DNA of 36,409 nt from CF-118 sp035689345 (GCA_035689345.1 DASSLR010000093.1:1-36409); one strand, 5' to 3'; shown: positions 26,541 through 34,349, counted from the first letter of the stretch. Notes: generated by a model from the sequence alone, not told the origin. A program made the numbers and translations.

Positions 26541-26579
26541 GCGGCTCAATTTCGCGAGCGCCTCGCGAGAATAAGCCGC
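26541..26579. terminator. Nested inverted repeat between lemA and the Hcp-like gene
   Basis: The outer arms GCGGCT (26541-26546) and AGCCGC (26574-26579) enclose an inner 9-bp hairpin TTTCGCGAG-CGC-CTCGCGAGA (26550-26570, one G/T pair). It starts 7 nt after the lemA stop. No U-run follows, so it may be a terminator, an mRNA-stability hairpin or a regulatory site for the next gene. Confidence 0.5.
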
Positions 26580-26618
26580 AGCCCGCGCGCGACGGGCACC
26601 AGTCGAGGAGACGAGAAC

Positions 26619-27212
26619 ATGACGTCCGCGTCCGTACTTCCGCGTACCCGGGTGCTGGCCGTAGCAGTGGTTGCCGCGCTGCTGGCCCTGGTAGGGACCC
26701 AGCTCATCGCCCAGCGGCCGGCCGGCAACGCCGGTGCCGCGACGGCAGGCATCGTGCGCATAACCATGACCGTGCACGGCATGCACCAGGGCCAGTTCAA
26801 AGGCGACACCCTCGCCGGCAAAGGCGCCTCCAGCACGATCGCCGTCGTCGCCTACCAGTACTCGGTGACCTCGCCGCGGGATCTCGCTACGGGACAGGCC
26901 AGCGGCAAGCGCCAGCATCACCCGGTCGTCATCACGCATGAGCTCGGTAATTCTTCGCCGCAGTTTTTCGAGGCCATCGTGACCAACGAGGTTCTCGACA
27001 AGGTGGTCATCAACTTCGCCAAGACGGATGCCAGCGGCAAACTGACCACCTTCTACGTCGTCACGCTCCGCGACGCGACGGTCAGTGAGTTCAAGCAGTA
27101 CAGCTCCGGGAACTCCGTCCTCGAGGACATCTCGTTCACCTTCAGGCAGATCGAGCAACAGGACAAGACGGACAACATCACGGTCATCGACAGCTGGGTG
27201 GCGGCGGACTAG
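26619..27212 (+). CDS. Secreted Hcp-fold (type VI tube protein-like) protein
   Basis: A 197-residue protein with an N-terminal export signal or anchor (RTRVLAVAVVAALLALVGTQ, ~9-28). Its body resembles the Hcp/DUF796 family: VAYQYSVTSPRD, GKRQHHPVVITHELGNSSPQFFEAIVTNEVLDKV, then TTFYVVTLRDATVSEFKQY and LEDISFTFRQIE. Hcp normally forms the hexameric tube of type VI secretion and has no signal peptide. No other T6SS gene is in the window, so this is probably a stand-alone, exported Hcp-fold protein of unknown role. RBS GGAG about 9 nt before the ATG. Its TAG stop shares CTAG with the convergent phospholipase-D-like gene. Confidence 0.82.
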   Translation: MTSASVLPRTRVLAVAVVAALLALVGTQLIAQRPAGNAGAATAGIVRITMTVHGMHQGQFKGDTLAGKGASSTIAVVAYQYSVTSPRDLATGQASGKRQHHPVVITHELGNSSPQFFEAIVTNEVLDKVVINFAKTDASGKLTTFYVVTLRDATVSEFKQYSSGNSVLEDISFTFRQIEQQDKTDNITVIDSWVAAD

Positions 27213-28264
27213 CCACCGCGCGACCGCGCCCAATCGAGCTGAAATCTGGACCCGTAGGCGGCAGCCGCCTGCGGGTCCTCTGTTTCCACATCGAGCTCGT
27301 GATTGACGTCGAGACCGCTGTACGTCCAGTTGGCCGAACCGAGCATGAGCTCGCCGTCGAAGAGCCCGATCTTGGCGTGGAGCAATGTGCCCCGCGGGAC
27401 TGGATACCAGCGCACGGGCACCCCGGCCGCGCTCAACACCTCGAAGCTGTGCCGGTTGTAAGGCTGACTCGGATCGAGGAGCACTTTCACGTCGGCACCC
27501 CGCCGGTGAGCGATGGCCAGAGCGAGCAGGACGTCGGGATCGGTGAGGGTGTAGACCTCGGCCCAGACGCGAAGCCGCGCCGCTTCGAGAAGACGCCGCA
27601 GCATGTGACGGATCTCTGCGCCGGGCGAGGTCTGGGCGACGCGCGACAGCGTGTCAGGCGCCTCGGGCTGCGGCTGCCCGGCCGCCAGCGCCCAGTCCTG
27701 CCCGAAGATGCGCACGGCTCGCGCTACCTCGACAGGTTCCCGTGTCTCGAGCACGTAGTCGTGATTGCGGTCGCTGTGGGCTCCCCAGTTCATGCCGCCG
27801 ATGACTGCCTCGCTGTCGGCGACGAGGAGCTTCACGTGATCGATCTGGTGCGCGGCGTCGTCGACCGGGTAGAAGCGCGCCGCGACGCCTGAGCGCAGCA
27901 GGGCGTCAAGCGAGCCACGGCTCGCGTCGACGGTGGGATCGGTGATCACGCGCACATCGACACCGCCGAAAACGTCGCGGCCCAGAGCGCCCACGATGTC
28001 CGAGCGGCCGAGCTCGTACATCTCCACGTACACGCGCTGACGGGCGTGCGCGATCAGTGCGCCGACCAGCGTGAAGATCGACGCGTCCTGCCACAGCCGT
28101 TCCGTCGCGCCCGGCGCGACCGCCGCGGCGACCGCGACCGCGGCCGCAGGCGGCGCCGGGCCCGAGCAGCCGGCCAGGCACAGGGGAATGAGCAAGACCC
28201 CGCCCGATCGGAAGCCTCGCCAGGGGGAGGAGAGGACCCTGCGCAGGCAAGCCACTCGAACCAC
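27209..28264 (-). CDS. Phospholipase D-like lipoprotein with two HKD motifs
   Basis: A 351-residue PLD-superfamily protein. The N terminus has basic residues, a hydrophobic stretch and a lipobox (LCLAGC), so it is probably a membrane-anchored lipoprotein. Two HKD motifs are visible: HVKLLVADSEAVIGGMNWG and HAKIGLFDGELMLGSANW. Both halves repeat the same fold, as expected for one active site built by two motifs. Activities in the family include phospholipase, cardiolipin synthase-like transfer and nuclease, and none can be chosen here. The start is uncertain: GTG at 28264 is preferred (a TACCGT box lies 10 nt upstream). TTG at 28303 and GTG at 28255 are alternatives. The stop is shared on CTAG with the Hcp-like gene. 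Confidence 0.83.
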   Translation of the reverse strand: MVRVACLRRVLSSPWRGFRSGGVLLIPLCLAGCSGPAPPAAAVAVAAAVAPGATERLWQDASIFTLVGALIAHARQRVYVEMYELGRSDIVGALGRDVFGGVDVRVITDPTVDASRGSLDALLRSGVAARFYPVDDAAHQIDHVKLLVADSEAVIGGMNWGAHSDRNHDYVLETREPVEVARAVRIFGQDWALAAGQPQPEAPDTLSRVAQTSPGAEIRHMLRRLLEAARLRVWAEVYTLTDPDVLLALAIAHRRGADVKVLLDPSQPYNRHSFEVLSAAGVPVRWYPVPRGTLLHAKIGLFDGELMLGSANWTYSGLDVNHELDVETEDPQAAAAYGSRFQLDWARSRGG

Positions 28265-28307
28265 AGCGGCCTGAACGGTACGCACGGCCGGCGGCGGCGC
28301 CAACCCA

Positions 28308-28319
28308 GCCTGTTAAGGG
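28308..28319 (-). repeat. CCCTTAACAGGC motif, copy after the SAM hydrolase gene
   Basis: On the minus strand CCCTTAACAGGC starts 3 nt after the SAM hydrolase stop. It is the same 12-mer as the one behind tRNA-Gln. Confidence 0.6.
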
Positions 28320-28322
28320 CGG

Positions 28323-29105
28323 CTAGAGCAGGTCCACCTTCATGCCCGCACGCGCGCCGAGCATCTTGTCCGCGCGCTGCTCGCGCACGCCGATCTCCAG
28401 GTAACCCATGCTGCCCAGGTAGACGAACGGCTCGTTCGCTCGCGCCTCGGCATAGGTGATCGCCGAGGCCGTGACGTAGTGGTTGTGCACCTTCATCGGC
28501 CGGATCGGCGGCTTGAGGTTGGTGACGAGGTTGCCGAAACCGTCGACCCACAGGATCCGCGGCGAGGAGTTGTCGAGCATGGTCGGCGGGTCGGTAGGCG
28601 GCCCGAGCGAGTCGAGCGGCACGCCCGACGCCAGCGCGGCCGCTGCCGGTGCGAAGACGTCGCGTCCTTCAAACGTGGGCGCGCCGCTCGGCCGCGGCGC
28701 CAGCTCTACGACCGACTGCAGGCCCACCTCTTCGATCACGATCCCGAACAGCCCGTTGTCCGGACCGACGTAGTACCGTCCCCCGGCTCGCAAGGCGAGC
28801 CGCCGCCGAGTCGAACCGACGCCGGGGTCGACCACGACCAGGTGCACCGAGTCGCCCGCAAAGTGACGAGTCCCCGCAAAGAGCATGAAGGCGCCGGCCG
28901 AGACGTCGAACCGCGGAACCTCGTGACTCACGTCCACGAGCACGGCGTTCGGGCAGCCCGCCAGCACGACCGCCTTCATCGCGGCCACGAGCGGCGAGCC
29001 CGAGCCGAAGTCGCTGGTGAAAGTGACTAGCGGAGGCCCGGCGGCCGGGCCGTGGCTACCAGTACCGTGTCTCCTTCCAGGGATCGGCCTCGTCGTGATA
29101 CCCAC
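28323..29105 (-). CDS. S-adenosyl-L-methionine hydrolase (DUF62 / SAM hydroxide adenosyltransferase)
   Basis: A 260-residue member of the DUF62 family, which hydrolyses SAM to adenosine and methionine (fluorinase relatives). Motifs: LVTFTSDFGSGSPLVAAMKA, VDVSHEVPRFDV, VVVDPGVGSTRR, GPDNGLFG and FEGRDVFAPAAAALASG. No fluorinase-specific insertion is recognisable. GTG start at 29105, supported by GGGAG (29110-29114) 4 nt upstream. No other start codon lies between it and the conserved domain, so the gene really begins 50 nt inside the oxidoreductase gene. Coupled translation is likely. The first ~24 residues are an unconserved extension. Confidence 0.88.
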   Translation of the reverse strand: MGITTRPIPGRRHGTGSHGPAAGPPLVTFTSDFGSGSPLVAAMKAVVLAGCPNAVLVDVSHEVPRFDVSAGAFMLFAGTRHFAGDSVHLVVVDPGVGSTRRRLALRAGGRYYVGPDNGLFGIVIEEVGLQSVVELAPRPSGAPTFEGRDVFAPAAAALASGVPLDSLGPPTDPPTMLDNSSPRILWVDGFGNLVTNLKPPIRPMKVHNHYVTASAITYAEARANEPFVYLGSMGYLEIGVREQRADKMLGARAGMKVDLL

Positions 29106-29661
29106 GCTGCTCCCAGAACCCGAGCCGGTTGCGCTCCATGAACTCTAGCCCGCGCAACCACTTGGCCGACTTCCAGAAATATTTCGACGGCACGAACAGG
29201 CGCAGCGGATATCCGTGCTCGGGCGTGAGGTCCTCGCCGTTCCAGCCGTAGCACAGCAGGTTCTCCTCGCGGTCGAGCACGTCCAGCGGCACCGAGGTCG
29301 TGTACCCGTACTCGCAGTGCGCCATCACGTACTTCGCCTCGGGGCGAGGCTTGACGCGCTCGAGAATCTCCTTGATCGGCACGCCGGTCCACGTGTCACC
29401 GAGGCGGCTCCACGCGGTGACGCAGTGGATGTCCGCCACCACCTCTTTCGAGGGAAGCGCGCGCAGCTCGCCGTAGTCGAGGCGCAGCTCATGCTCGACC
29501 GCGCCGAACACCTTCAGGTCCCACTTCGCGATGTCGGTGTGCGGCACAGGCCCGAAGTGGAGCAGCGGCCAGCGGTCGGGCGCGGTCAGCGTCTGGCCGG
29601 GCGGGATGCGCGAGGGATCTACGCCCTCGGGCAGCTTCTTATTCTTGAAGAGGAAGGCCAT
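29056..29661 (-). CDS. Sulfite-oxidase-like molybdopterin-dependent oxidoreductase
   Basis: A 201-residue oxidoreductase of the sulfite oxidase/MsrP (YedY) fold. Moco-ligating Cys80 lies in ADIHCVTAWSRLGDTW, and YGYTTSVPLDVL and HGYPLRLFVPSKYFWKSAKWL are typical of the soluble single-domain forms. There is no Tat signal, so it is probably cytoplasmic. The start is the ATG giving MAFLFKNKKLPEG. TATACT lies exactly 7 nt upstream and no RBS is seen. An apparent longer frame reaching 29976 only reads antisense through tRNA-Ala and is not real. First gene of the oxidoreductase > SAM hydrolase > PLD-like run. Confidence 0.88.
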   Translation of the reverse strand: MAFLFKNKKLPEGVDPSRIPPGQTLTAPDRWPLLHFGPVPHTDIAKWDLKVFGAVEHELRLDYGELRALPSKEVVADIHCVTAWSRLGDTWTGVPIKEILERVKPRPEAKYVMAHCEYGYTTSVPLDVLDREENLLCYGWNGEDLTPEHGYPLRLFVPSKYFWKSAKWLRGLEFMERNRLGFWEQRGYHDEADPWKETRYW

Positions 29662-29668
29662 CGTCGCG

Positions 29669-29674
29669 AGTATA
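29669..29674 (-). promoter_or_regulatory. -10 box TATACT, leaderless-type promoter of the oxidoreductase
   Basis: TATACT followed by exactly 7 nt and the ATG at 29661. This is the best match to the consensus among the leaderless-type starts in this window. Confidence 0.6.
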
Positions 29675-29735
29675 GGAATCGGCCGGATGAGCCCGGCTGT
29701 TCCGTGTTCGGTGGCATACTGGCGATCCTTCGAGT

Positions 29736-29811
29736 GGGCCCGTAGCTCAGTTGGGAGAGCGCGTGAATCGCACTCACGAGGCCAGGGGTTCGAATCCCCT
29801 CGGGTCCACCA
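29736..29811 (+). tRNA. tRNA-Ala (anticodon CGC)
   Basis: A 76-nt cloverleaf with encoded CCA. The acceptor stem GGGCCCG/CGGGTCC contains the G3:U70 pair that identifies tRNA-Ala. The D-arm is GCTCAGTTGGGAGAGC, the anticodon stem CGTGA/TCACG has loop ATCGCAC (anticodon CGC, reads GCG), and the T-arm is AGGGG TTCGAAT CCCCT. CATACT at 29715-29720 is a likely -10. A small hairpin, TCGCC-GGCCA-GGCGA (29813-29827), follows directly. Confidence 0.97.
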
Positions 29812-29952
29812 ATCGCCGGCCAGGCGAGAGCAATTAACCGTCGCTGCCGGCACTCGCTGGATTCGTTCGCTGCCGTAAGCCGCCGCTGCCGGCAACCGCG
29901 GTCTAAACAGGCGGCGTAACGACGCAGCCCTACGCGCGGTTGAACGAAATGT

Positions 29953-31458
29953 ATGAGCTCCTATCCGGTCGGCCAACTGTCGCCGGACGGCCGGTGGAGG
30001 TGGAACGGGATCGCATGGACGCCGGAGGCCCAGCCCGACCTTGTGCCCCCGGCTTGGTTGTCGATGCGGGTTTCCGAACGTGCCAGCTGGCTAGCGGTCG
30101 CAGGCTGTGCGGTGGTCGGCGTGCTCGCCGACCAGTTCCTTCGCGTGGCAACCTTCGGGCTCGCAGCCACCGCCATGCTGGTGGCGGCCGCGCTGACTCT
30201 GGCGATTGCAAACCGCTCCAGGCGGGTCGAGCCTCTGGCGCTCGGAGCGCTGGGGGTTACGTTCGCCGCATTCATCACCGTGCGCTCGAGCCCATGGCTG
30301 GTCTGGCCCGATCTCTTCGTCTCGATCGCGCTGCTCGGTGCGGCCGCCTCCATCGCGGTGCGCGGGTCGCTGCTCGACGTTGGTGTTTCAGAGATCGCGG
30401 CTCGCGCCTGCCATGCGCTCGTTCATCTCCTGGCAGGCATCGGTTTTGTCGCGAGTCCGCTGATCGATGCGCGGCACAGGATGGCGAAAGCCGGCCCTCT
30501 CGCACGGGGCTTGCTCATCGCCACACCTATCGCCGTCCTCATCACCGCCCTGCTCGCGTCGGCGGATCCGGTTTTCGCTTCGTTCCTGACCTTGAACGTC
30601 GACATCGGCCAGTTCCTGCTGGACGTCGTGTTCGTAAGCATCGGCGTCGTCGGGATGGCCGGGCTGATCCGCCTGGCTGCAGCCGAGCCGCTTGATCGCA
30701 TCAACGGTCCGACATGGCGCCTTGGCACGACCGAAGCGCTTGTGGTGCTGGCCGTGCTGGACGCGATCTTTGCAGCGTTCGCACTCGCCCAGGCCCTCGC
30801 GGCGACTGGGGCCGCAGCGCAAACGCTCCGCGAAGCGGGCACCACCTATTCGGATTACGCGCGCAACGGATTCTTTCAGCTGCTGTGGGTGGCGGGGATC
30901 ACGCTGGCGGTGCTGGTCGCGCTGAGCCGAATCAGCCGGTTGTCGAGTCGTGCTTTCGTCGCGCTCGAGCTCGTCGCGATCGCGCTCACGATGCTCATCG
31001 TCTTCGTTGCCTATCGGCGCCTGAGCCTCTACGAGGAGGCGTATGGCTTCACGATGCTGCGCCTGTACAGCCACATCTTCGCGGTGTGGGTCGCGGCAGT
31101 CTTCTTGCTGCTTGCCGCTGACCTGCTTGGTGTCTGGCGCGGGCGGCGCTGGTTCGCCGGAGCGGCGGCTGCGACTGCTCTGGCCGTCCTCCTGGCGCTC
31201 AACGTTCTGAGTCCAGAAGCGCTCGTTGTCGGGCACAACGTTGAGCGAGCGCATGCCACGCAGAAGCTCGACACGGACTACCTGGCAAGCCTTTCGAGCG
31301 ACGCCACCCCGGCGATGGTGAACGCCATGTCGGTCCCTGGAATCAGCTCGCAGCTGCGTGGCGCCGCCTGCTCGGGTCCGAAAGAGTACGCGCCGTCTCT
31401 TGCGGCCTTCAACGTCGCCGATCAGGCAGCGGCGGCAGCCCGGCGAGCCGACTGCTGA
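29953..31458 (+). CDS. DUF4153/DUF4173-like polytopic membrane protein
   Basis: A 501-residue membrane protein with about 10-12 hydrophobic segments. It starts with LSPDGRWRWNGIAWTPE, a short motif found at the cytoplasmic ends of many actinobacterial/Chloroflexota membrane proteins (DUF2510-like). The core AARNGFFQLLWVAGI-type region is actually YARNGFFQLLWVAG, and YEEAYGFTMLRLYSHIFAVWVA matches the DUF4153/4173 family. Role unknown; members sit with sensor or regulator genes in other genomes. The C-terminal ~70 residues form a soluble tail (HNVERAHATQKLDTDYLASL) with two cysteines. No RBS and no TANNNT box at the usual distance. The 141-nt gap to tRNA-Ala holds two copies of CGCTGCCGGCA and nothing else I recognise. 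Confidence 0.85.
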   Translation: MSSYPVGQLSPDGRWRWNGIAWTPEAQPDLVPPAWLSMRVSERASWLAVAGCAVVGVLADQFLRVATFGLAATAMLVAAALTLAIANRSRRVEPLALGALGVTFAAFITVRSSPWLVWPDLFVSIALLGAAASIAVRGSLLDVGVSEIAARACHALVHLLAGIGFVASPLIDARHRMAKAGPLARGLLIATPIAVLITALLASADPVFASFLTLNVDIGQFLLDVVFVSIGVVGMAGLIRLAAAEPLDRINGPTWRLGTTEALVVLAVLDAIFAAFALAQALAATGAAAQTLREAGTTYSDYARNGFFQLLWVAGITLAVLVALSRISRLSSRAFVALELVAIALTMLIVFVAYRRLSLYEEAYGFTMLRLYSHIFAVWVAAVFLLLAADLLGVWRGRRWFAGAAAATALAVLLALNVLSPEALVVGHNVERAHATQKLDTDYLASLSSDATPAMVNAMSVPGISSQLRGAACSGPKEYAPSLAAFNVADQAAAAARRADC

Positions 31459-31500
31459 TAAGTTCCGGGGATCTACGACAGCTCAGCGCCACCACCACCC

Positions 31501-32181
31501 GTGCGGGTCCGAGACGATCCGCTCCACCCCGATCCGGGCTTCGCCGAGCTCTACGCAGCGCTACCCGACGCCGACGATCTCTTCCCCTGGCTTGATTGGT
31601 GCCGAGCGGCGGCGCCACCCGTCCTCTATCTCGGCATCGGTACGGGCCGCCTCGCCGTGCCGCTGCATCGCGCGGGAATCGAGCTGGTCGGCGTGGACGC
31701 CCACCCCGACATGCTCGCCCGCCTGCACGCACGTGAACCGGGAATCACCACAAACCAGGCGCTCATCGCGACCCTGCAGCTCCGCGACCGCTACGACCTC
31801 GTCATCGGTCCATCAAGCATCCTGACCGAGGACGAGAACCTGGCCACGGCGGTGCGGCACCTGAAGCCGCGCGGCCGCGTGGGCATGGAGCTGATGAACC
31901 CCCACTGGCTGGCATCCGACCGGCATGACGGTGTTCGCCTGACATCTCTACCCGACGGCTCAACCGAGATGGAGGTCGACTACCACCTTCCGGACGGCAG
32001 CGTCGTCGTGCAGGTGGTCGACAACGTGAAGATGGGCCCCTGGCCCGAGGACACCGAAGACCGCCTCGACCGTTTCGGGTTGACGCTGGTCTGGATGGGC
32101 TCGCGCGAAGACGAGCTCAGCGACAGCCCGACGTACTTCGTGCTGGCAGCGCTGGAATGGTCCGCGTCGGATGAGGCCTAG
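31501..32181 (+). CDS. Class I SAM-dependent methyltransferase
   Basis: A 226-residue small methyltransferase. Motif I is VLYLGIGTGRLAVPLHRAG (~40-58), followed by the acidic motif-II-like VGVDAHPDML and the post-motif YDLVIGPSSIL. The C-terminal half is a beta-rich substrate cover. Substrate unknown. GTG start 42 nt after the membrane-protein stop; no RBS seen, so the start is less certain. Its TAG stop shares CTAG (32178-32181) with the convergent MmcQ/YjbR gene. Confidence 0.85.
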   Translation: MRVRDDPLHPDPGFAELYAALPDADDLFPWLDWCRAAAPPVLYLGIGTGRLAVPLHRAGIELVGVDAHPDMLARLHAREPGITTNQALIATLQLRDRYDLVIGPSSILTEDENLATAVRHLKPRGRVGMELMNPHWLASDRHDGVRLTSLPDGSTEMEVDYHLPDGSVVVQVVDNVKMGPWPEDTEDRLDRFGLTLVWMGSREDELSDSPTYFVLAALEWSASDEA

Positions 32182-32522
32182 GGCCCATCCTCCCTGTGGG
32201 CCATCGCGACGCTTTTCGGCACGACCATGCGCCAGGCGTCGATCACCAGCTCGCGCATCTCTTTCTCGTCGATCGCGTCCATCCTCACCAGCACCCAGTG
32301 GTAGCGGAGGTCGCCGCCGGTGGGCAGCATGAATTTGTCTGGCGAGCCGCCGACGAGGAAATCGCGCTCCTCCTTCGGAAAGCCGAAGCCCATCACCTTT
32401 CCGTCGCGCGAGAAGGACGCGTAGACGATCTGGCCGACGTAGAACTTCACCCGCCCCCCGACAAAACCCTCGGTCGTGCGCGGTAGCGTCATCGCGAAGC
32501 GACGGACGTCGTCGACAGTCAC
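32178..32522 (-). CDS. MmcQ/YjbR family protein
   Basis: A 114-residue protein of the MmcQ/YjbR (CyaY-like fold) family, suspected to bind DNA. It begins VTVDDVRRFAMTLPRTTEG and contains VKFYVGQIVYASFSRDGKVMGFGFPKEER, PTGGDLRYHWVLVRM and ELVIDAWRMVVPK. The start at GTG 32522 reproduces the family N terminus; TATCAT lies 12 nt upstream on the minus strand. Divergent from the DinB-like gene (17-nt gap). Confidence 0.85.
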   Translation of the reverse strand: MTVDDVRRFAMTLPRTTEGFVGGRVKFYVGQIVYASFSRDGKVMGFGFPKEERDFLVGGSPDKFMLPTGGDLRYHWVLVRMDAIDEKEMRELVIDAWRMVVPKSVAMAHREDGP

Positions 32523-32539
32523 CAATATCGCGAGATGAT

Positions 32540-33067
32540 ATGGGGGCGATGGCGCACCCGGTGATCGAGCAGCTTCGCTTCGCTCGCGGCGAATGGCGGC
32601 GGGGTCTGACCGGCCTGACCGAGAAGGAGGGCTCCAGGCATTTCGGGCAGATGAACTCGATCGGGTGGATCGTCGGCCACCTGGCGTGGCACGAGCAGCG
32701 CGTCGTGCTGTACCGGCCGCAGGGCATCCTGCTCGCGCCCGCGTTGCAGGACGAGTTCTACTCCGGCGCGCCGATGAGCACCCCATCGCTGACAGCGATG
32801 CGCAAGGTATGGAACCGGATCACCAAAGCGTCCGAGCCGTTCCTCGACACATTGACCACCGCCGGCCTGCTCAAGGACCTGCCGATCAACGGCAAATCGA
32901 TCGGCCAGACGCAGGGCGACGCCATCCGGCGCATGACCTACCACTACTGGTTTCACATCGGCGAGATCCAGGCGATCCGGCAGATGCTCGGCCACAAGAA
33001 GCTGCCGGTCTACGTGGGCGCGATCGAGGCCAAGGCTCCCTACAGGCCCGAAAAGAACTCCGACTAG
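32540..33067 (+). CDS. DinB-like superfamily protein
   Basis: A 175-residue four-helix-bundle DinB_2-like protein. The metal-binding histidines expected for the fold are present in IVGHLAWHEQR and YHYWFHIGEIQAIRQMLGH. DinB-like proteins include thiol-dependent transferases (bacillithiol/mycothiol S-transferases) and uncharacterised members. Two starts are possible: ATG 32540 or ATG 32549 (MAHPVIEQLRFARGEW), the latter closer to family N termini. Its TAG stop shares CTAG (33064-33067) with the convergent beta-propeller gene. Confidence 0.85.
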   Translation: MGAMAHPVIEQLRFARGEWRRGLTGLTEKEGSRHFGQMNSIGWIVGHLAWHEQRVVLYRPQGILLAPALQDEFYSGAPMSTPSLTAMRKVWNRITKASEPFLDTLTTAGLLKDLPINGKSIGQTQGDAIRRMTYHYWFHIGEIQAIRQMLGHKKLPVYVGAIEAKAPYRPEKNSD

Positions 33068-34311
33068 GCCGGCGGGTCGGGGCGCACGTCGAGGATCGCG
33101 TCCTCCAGCTCGCGCATGCGCCTGCGCTCCTCGTCGAGGTACTCCAGCTTGCGCCGCCACGCCGGCACGGGGCGCTCGCCACTCGCCTCCAGGCGATCCT
33201 GGCGGCGGGCGTACAGGAAAAGGATCAAGGCGAACACGGCCAGTGGCACGGCGAAAGGCGAGAGCCCGAGCAGGAAGCTCGCCCAATCCGGCGGCGGGGC
33301 GCACGTCGCCGGCGCAAAGCTCGTTAGACCCGCCGCGCCCGGCGCGTAGACGCGTCCGTCGTTGTCGGCGATGACCGCGCCATGGGCGATGGGCGGCACC
33401 GCGATCGAGCCGAGGAACGAGCCATCGCCGTAGTAGACGCCGATGGAGCTGTCGTGCGCGCCGTGCGGCGATGCGACCACGAAGCGATCGGCGCTCGCGT
33501 CGTACTCGACCAGGTCGCCGCCGGCGACGGCGCGCGACACCTGGCTCGTACCGGTCGTGAGATTGAAGAGCGCCATGCTCCCGCCACACGCGACCATCGC
33601 CAGCTGGCGCGACGGATTGATGGCAAGGCCCGAGGCCCGGCAGCCTTTCAGAGGGAAGGAGCGCGTCACCACCCGCTGCGTCGGGTCGACGCGAAGCAGC
33701 GGATCGTCGCCCGCCGCCGTCACGTACAGCATGCCGTCGGCGGCGTCGAAGCGCGGCTGCTGGACCGGAACGTTGACCGGAATGCTGTCGATCACTTTCT
33801 GGGTATCGGCGTCGATCACGACGACCTGACCCCCGCTTCCGTTTCCGGCGTACACGCGTCCGTTGGCGGCGCTGTAGTCGAGGAGGTCGACGCCTGTCGG
33901 GTCTGCCTGGATGCGCCCGACCACGCTCAGCGGCGTCTTCGGCGCGCCGGCGGTATCGATGACCGCCACCACGCCTTTGGCCTCCGCGACGTACAGCCGC
34001 TGCCGGTCGGCCCCCAGCGCGAGCCCGCTGGGCGGTCCATCCAGCGGAACCGTCTCGACGAACCGAGGGCTGACGCCGCCGACGTCTACCACGTCCACCC
34101 CCTTGTGCGAGCGGTCGGCCAGGTAGACCAGGTGGGAACCCTGGTCGACGGCCACGCCGTCGAACGATCCCGAGGCGAGCACAGGCATGGGCGTCTGCAC
34201 GACGGTGGAATCGCAGCTGCCGCAGGCGCTGAGGAGCAGGAGTGATCCGCACGCGGCCAGCGCGGTGGCGACGCTCGCCACGATGGACGCCAGCGCACCG
34301 CCCCGCCTCAT
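33064..34311 (-). CDS. YVTN-type beta-propeller lipoprotein with C-terminal membrane anchor
   Basis: A 415-residue protein. An N-terminal signal with lipobox (LLLLSACGSC, Cys ~30) is followed by a YVTN/SMP-30-like beta-propeller. Repeated blades are visible: GVAVDQGSHLVYLADRSHKGVDVVDV, LALGADRQRLYVAEAKGVVAVIDT, DYSAANGRVYAGNGSGGQVVVIDA, FDAADGMLYVTAAGDDPLLRVD. Near the C terminus a hydrophobic helix (PFAVPLAVFALILFLYA) and a charged, coiled-coil-like tail (RRKLEYLDEERRRMRELED) follow. The protein would be anchored at both ends with its tail inside the cell. Function unknown. The ATG at 34311 was chosen because the signal peptide starts there; no RBS. The stop is shared on CTAG with the DinB-like gene. 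Confidence 0.82.
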   Translation of the reverse strand: MRRGGALASIVASVATALAACGSLLLLSACGSCDSTVVQTPMPVLASGSFDGVAVDQGSHLVYLADRSHKGVDVVDVGGVSPRFVETVPLDGPPSGLALGADRQRLYVAEAKGVVAVIDTAGAPKTPLSVVGRIQADPTGVDLLDYSAANGRVYAGNGSGGQVVVIDADTQKVIDSIPVNVPVQQPRFDAADGMLYVTAAGDDPLLRVDPTQRVVTRSFPLKGCRASGLAINPSRQLAMVACGGSMALFNLTTGTSQVSRAVAGGDLVEYDASADRFVVASPHGAHDSSIGVYYGDGSFLGSIAVPPIAHGAVIADNDGRVYAPGAAGLTSFAPATCAPPPDWASFLLGLSPFAVPLAVFALILFLYARRQDRLEASGERPVPAWRRKLEYLDEERRRMRELEDAILDVRPDPPA

Positions 34312-34349
34312 ATCGACAAAACGTGCCGGCGCCGCCGAGTACGGGAGGG

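Noticed and set aside
26619..28264. Type VI secretion locus with Hcp and a PLD effector
   Set aside because: Only an exported Hcp-fold protein and a lipid-anchored PLD-like protein are present; no sheath, VgrG, baseplate or ATPase genes are visible.
29662..29976. N-terminal extension of the molybdopterin oxidoreductase through tRNA-Ala
   Set aside because: The extra residues (GDSNPWPRECDSRALPTELR-like) are the well-known antisense translation of a tRNA; the ATG at 29661 with TATACT upstream is better.
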